Shown in pieces: positions 4,271-5,455 of a stretch of DNA of 5,455 nucleotides. The position numbers and the translations under genes are program-made. The notes under the pieces are model-generated. The model was not told the origin of the DNA, searched no databases, and saw only the letters and a list, made by a program, of their open reading frames with translations. Positions within the stretch are counted from its first letter, which is position 1. Each line of letters starts with the position of its first letter. Source of the stretch: Deltaproteobacteria bacterium (lineage in GTDB: Bacteria; Desulfobacterota; Desulfobacteria; Desulfobacterales; UBA11574); NCBI GenBank assembly GCA_019314155.1, contig JAFCZV010000143.1, positions 1 through 5,455 on the forward strand, read 5' to 3'.

Positions 4271-5455
4271 TTATGCATTTGATTTTTTCGGCAGAACAAC
4301 CTTGAAAGTAGTTCCTTCGTTCTCTTTACTCTTCACCTCGATGTCTCCGCCAAGCTTTTCGACAATACCGTAGGTAATGGAAAGCCCAAGGCCGGTTCCG
4401 TGTTCTCTTTTGGTGGTAAAAAAAGGCTCGAAGATATGCCGGAATTCTTCCTCCGACATACCACAACCATTGTCCTGGATGGATACAGCGACGGTATCCG
4501 CATCTTGTTCCCAGGTGGCAATCAGAATCTGCCCCTCGTCTTCCACAGCAGCCATGGCATTATTCAAAATGTTCAAAAAAACCTGCTGAAGCTGTCCCCG
4601 ATCCGAATCGATCCTGGGCAGATCCTTTGCTAATTCCAAACCGATGTCGATATTTCGGTAAAGGGCTTCTTTTTCCAAAAAACCCAACACTTCCTCTAAA
4701 AGTTCGTTAAGGTCCAGAGTTTCAACCTCAACCTCCATCCGTTTTGCAAATCCCAGCAGCCGATGGGTTATTGTTCTACAGCGGCTCACGGACTGCAAAA
4801 TGGCCCCCGCCAGAGTCGAAAACTTTTCTTTTTGCGCAAAATCCGGGGTGTATTGAATGAAATCTTTGATAAGACCGGCTTTTTCGTTGATTATGGCCAG
4901 GGGATTGTTGATCTCATGAGCCACACCGGCAGCAAGTCTGCCGATGGAAGAAAGCTTGTGATGATGCTGTAATTCTCGGAAAGCTATTTCCCAATTCTGA
5001 TCTGCTTCTCTGATGCGATTCACCATGATACCCGTTAGCCTGAAGACCACAATGACAATCAGTATGGAACTGGCCAGAAAAACAAGAAACAGGTCACTTT
5101 TCAGTGCATACCAGGTTTTCAAAACAGTGGACTTAGGTTTTACGATCACCAGAGTGTATTCAGGATAAGTTAAATGGGTATAGGCCAAGAAAACATCGTT
5201 CCCGCCGGGATCAGGTTTTTCAACCACGTAGGTCGCATGCCCACCGGATGGAATCTTTATGGGGCATTTCTCGAGAACTTTCCCAAACAAACGGGAATTG
5301 GTCTGGAATATGCCCTCCTTGTTAAGAATAAATGCATCGCTTTCCGCATCGAGCCCCATGGAAGTGATGAGATTGTCGAACATGGTTGTGTCGATGGTGG
5401 TTCTAAGAATCCAGGATTCCCCGTTCTCTTCAAGACGTTGAACAGCTATGGTAAT
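4271..5455 (-). CDS. Cache-sensor membrane histidine kinase, N-terminally cut by window edge
   Basis: The frame is open through the window edge; the Met at 5383 is internal because 24 upstream in-frame codons continue the same domain. Numbering visible residues from the edge, 1-110 are the membrane-proximal part of a Cache-type extracytoplasmic sensor (ILNKEGIFQTNSR, then AYTHLTYPEYTLVIVKP). About 121-145 is a transmembrane helix (LFLVFLASSILIVIVVF). A short helical linker leads to the His box AAGVAHEINNPLAII with phospho-His at 180. The ATPase domain is complete: N-box NILNNAMAA (from 295), DNGCG (328-332), FEPFF (342-346) and GTGLGL (353-358). It should autophosphorylate on a small-molecule signal outside the cytoplasm and pass phosphate to the receiver encoded 13 nt downstream. 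The ligand is unknown; small carboxylates or similar are usual for Cache domains. The start and first transmembrane helix lie outside the window. Confidence 0.93.
   Translation of the reverse strand: MTIAVQRLEENGESWILRTTIDTTMFDNLITSMGLDAESDAFILNKEGIFQTNSRLFGKVLEKCPIKIPSGGHATYVVEKPDPGGNDVFLAYTHLTYPEYTLVIVKPKSTVLKTWYALKSDLFLVFLASSILIVIVVFRLTGIMVNRIREADQNWEIAFRELQHHHKLSSIGRLAAGVAHEINNPLAIINEKAGLIKDFIQYTPDFAQKEKFSTLAGAILQSVSRCRTITHRLLGFAKRMEVEVETLDLNELLEEVLGFLEKEALYRNIDIGLELAKDLPRIDSDRGQLQQVFLNILNNAMAAVEDEGQILIATWEQDADTVAVSIQDNGCGMSEEEFRHIFEPFFTTKREHGTGLGLSITYGIVEKLGGDIEVKSKENEGTTFKVVLPKKSNA

Noticed and set aside
4258..4299. Longer N-terminus for the 123-aa receiver (starts at 4299 or 4278)
   Set aside because: These starts would overlap the kinase gene and add a basic segment outside the receiver fold, while GGAGG is correctly spaced for 4257.
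3850..4305. 151-aa open frame on the plus strand
   Set aside because: It lies opposite the 123-aa receiver gene, which has all catalytic residues and a good ribosome site. The plus-strand translation has no recognisable domain.
1..5455. CRISPR arrays, tRNA/rRNA genes, insertion sequences or attachment sites
   Set aside because: No regularly spaced repeats, transposase-like frames, terminal inverted repeats or RNA-gene signatures were seen on either strand.

Overview
The window is a compact block of bacterial signal-transduction and transport genes, all on the minus strand, so it reads from high to low coordinates. Moderate GC, a Cache-sensor kinase, stand-alone receiver proteins, an SLC13-type permease and a textbook sigma-54 promoter suggest a Gram-negative anaerobe of the Desulfobacterota (sulfate-reducer-like). 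That assignment is inferred from gene style; the window holds no taxonomic marker.

Layout in transcription order: (1) the C-terminal 394 codons of a membrane histidine kinase with an extracytoplasmic Cache-type sensor (4271-5455, 5' end outside the window); (2) a 123-aa single-domain response regulator (3886-4257), 13 nt after the kinase; (3) a 223-aa soluble protein with an intact phospho-accepting His box but a degenerate ATP-binding half (3180-3851), which looks like a Spo0B/ChpT-style histidine phosphotransferase; (4) a 184-bp regulatory gap with an 11-bp-arm palindrome, a weaker related site 24 bp away, and a perfect sigma-54 -24/-12 promoter (3046-3061); (5) a 54-aa small protein (2831-2995) carrying two copies of an FAEAG motif; (6) a 333-aa protein (1753-2754) made of a pseudo-receiver followed by a canonical receiver, each with a C-terminal FAEAGE tail, and with a near-ideal ribosome binding site buried in the linker; (7) a divergent SLC13/DASS permease (73-1686); (8) the first 17 codons of a further receiver protein (1-50), running off the window.

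Reading as a system: the upstream three genes have the parts of a phosphorelay split into separate proteins (His kinase, Spo0F-like receiver, His phosphotransferase). The sigma-54-controlled downstream unit supplies a small protein, further receivers and a transporter. No DNA-binding or enzymatic output domain is present, so the final effector must lie outside the window or act by protein-protein contact. The strongest candidate for something undescribed is the FAEAGE motif, which occurs in the small protein and in both receiver tails and suggests a shared docking or oligomerisation element. The fused pseudo-receiver/receiver gene with its retained internal start site is the second.
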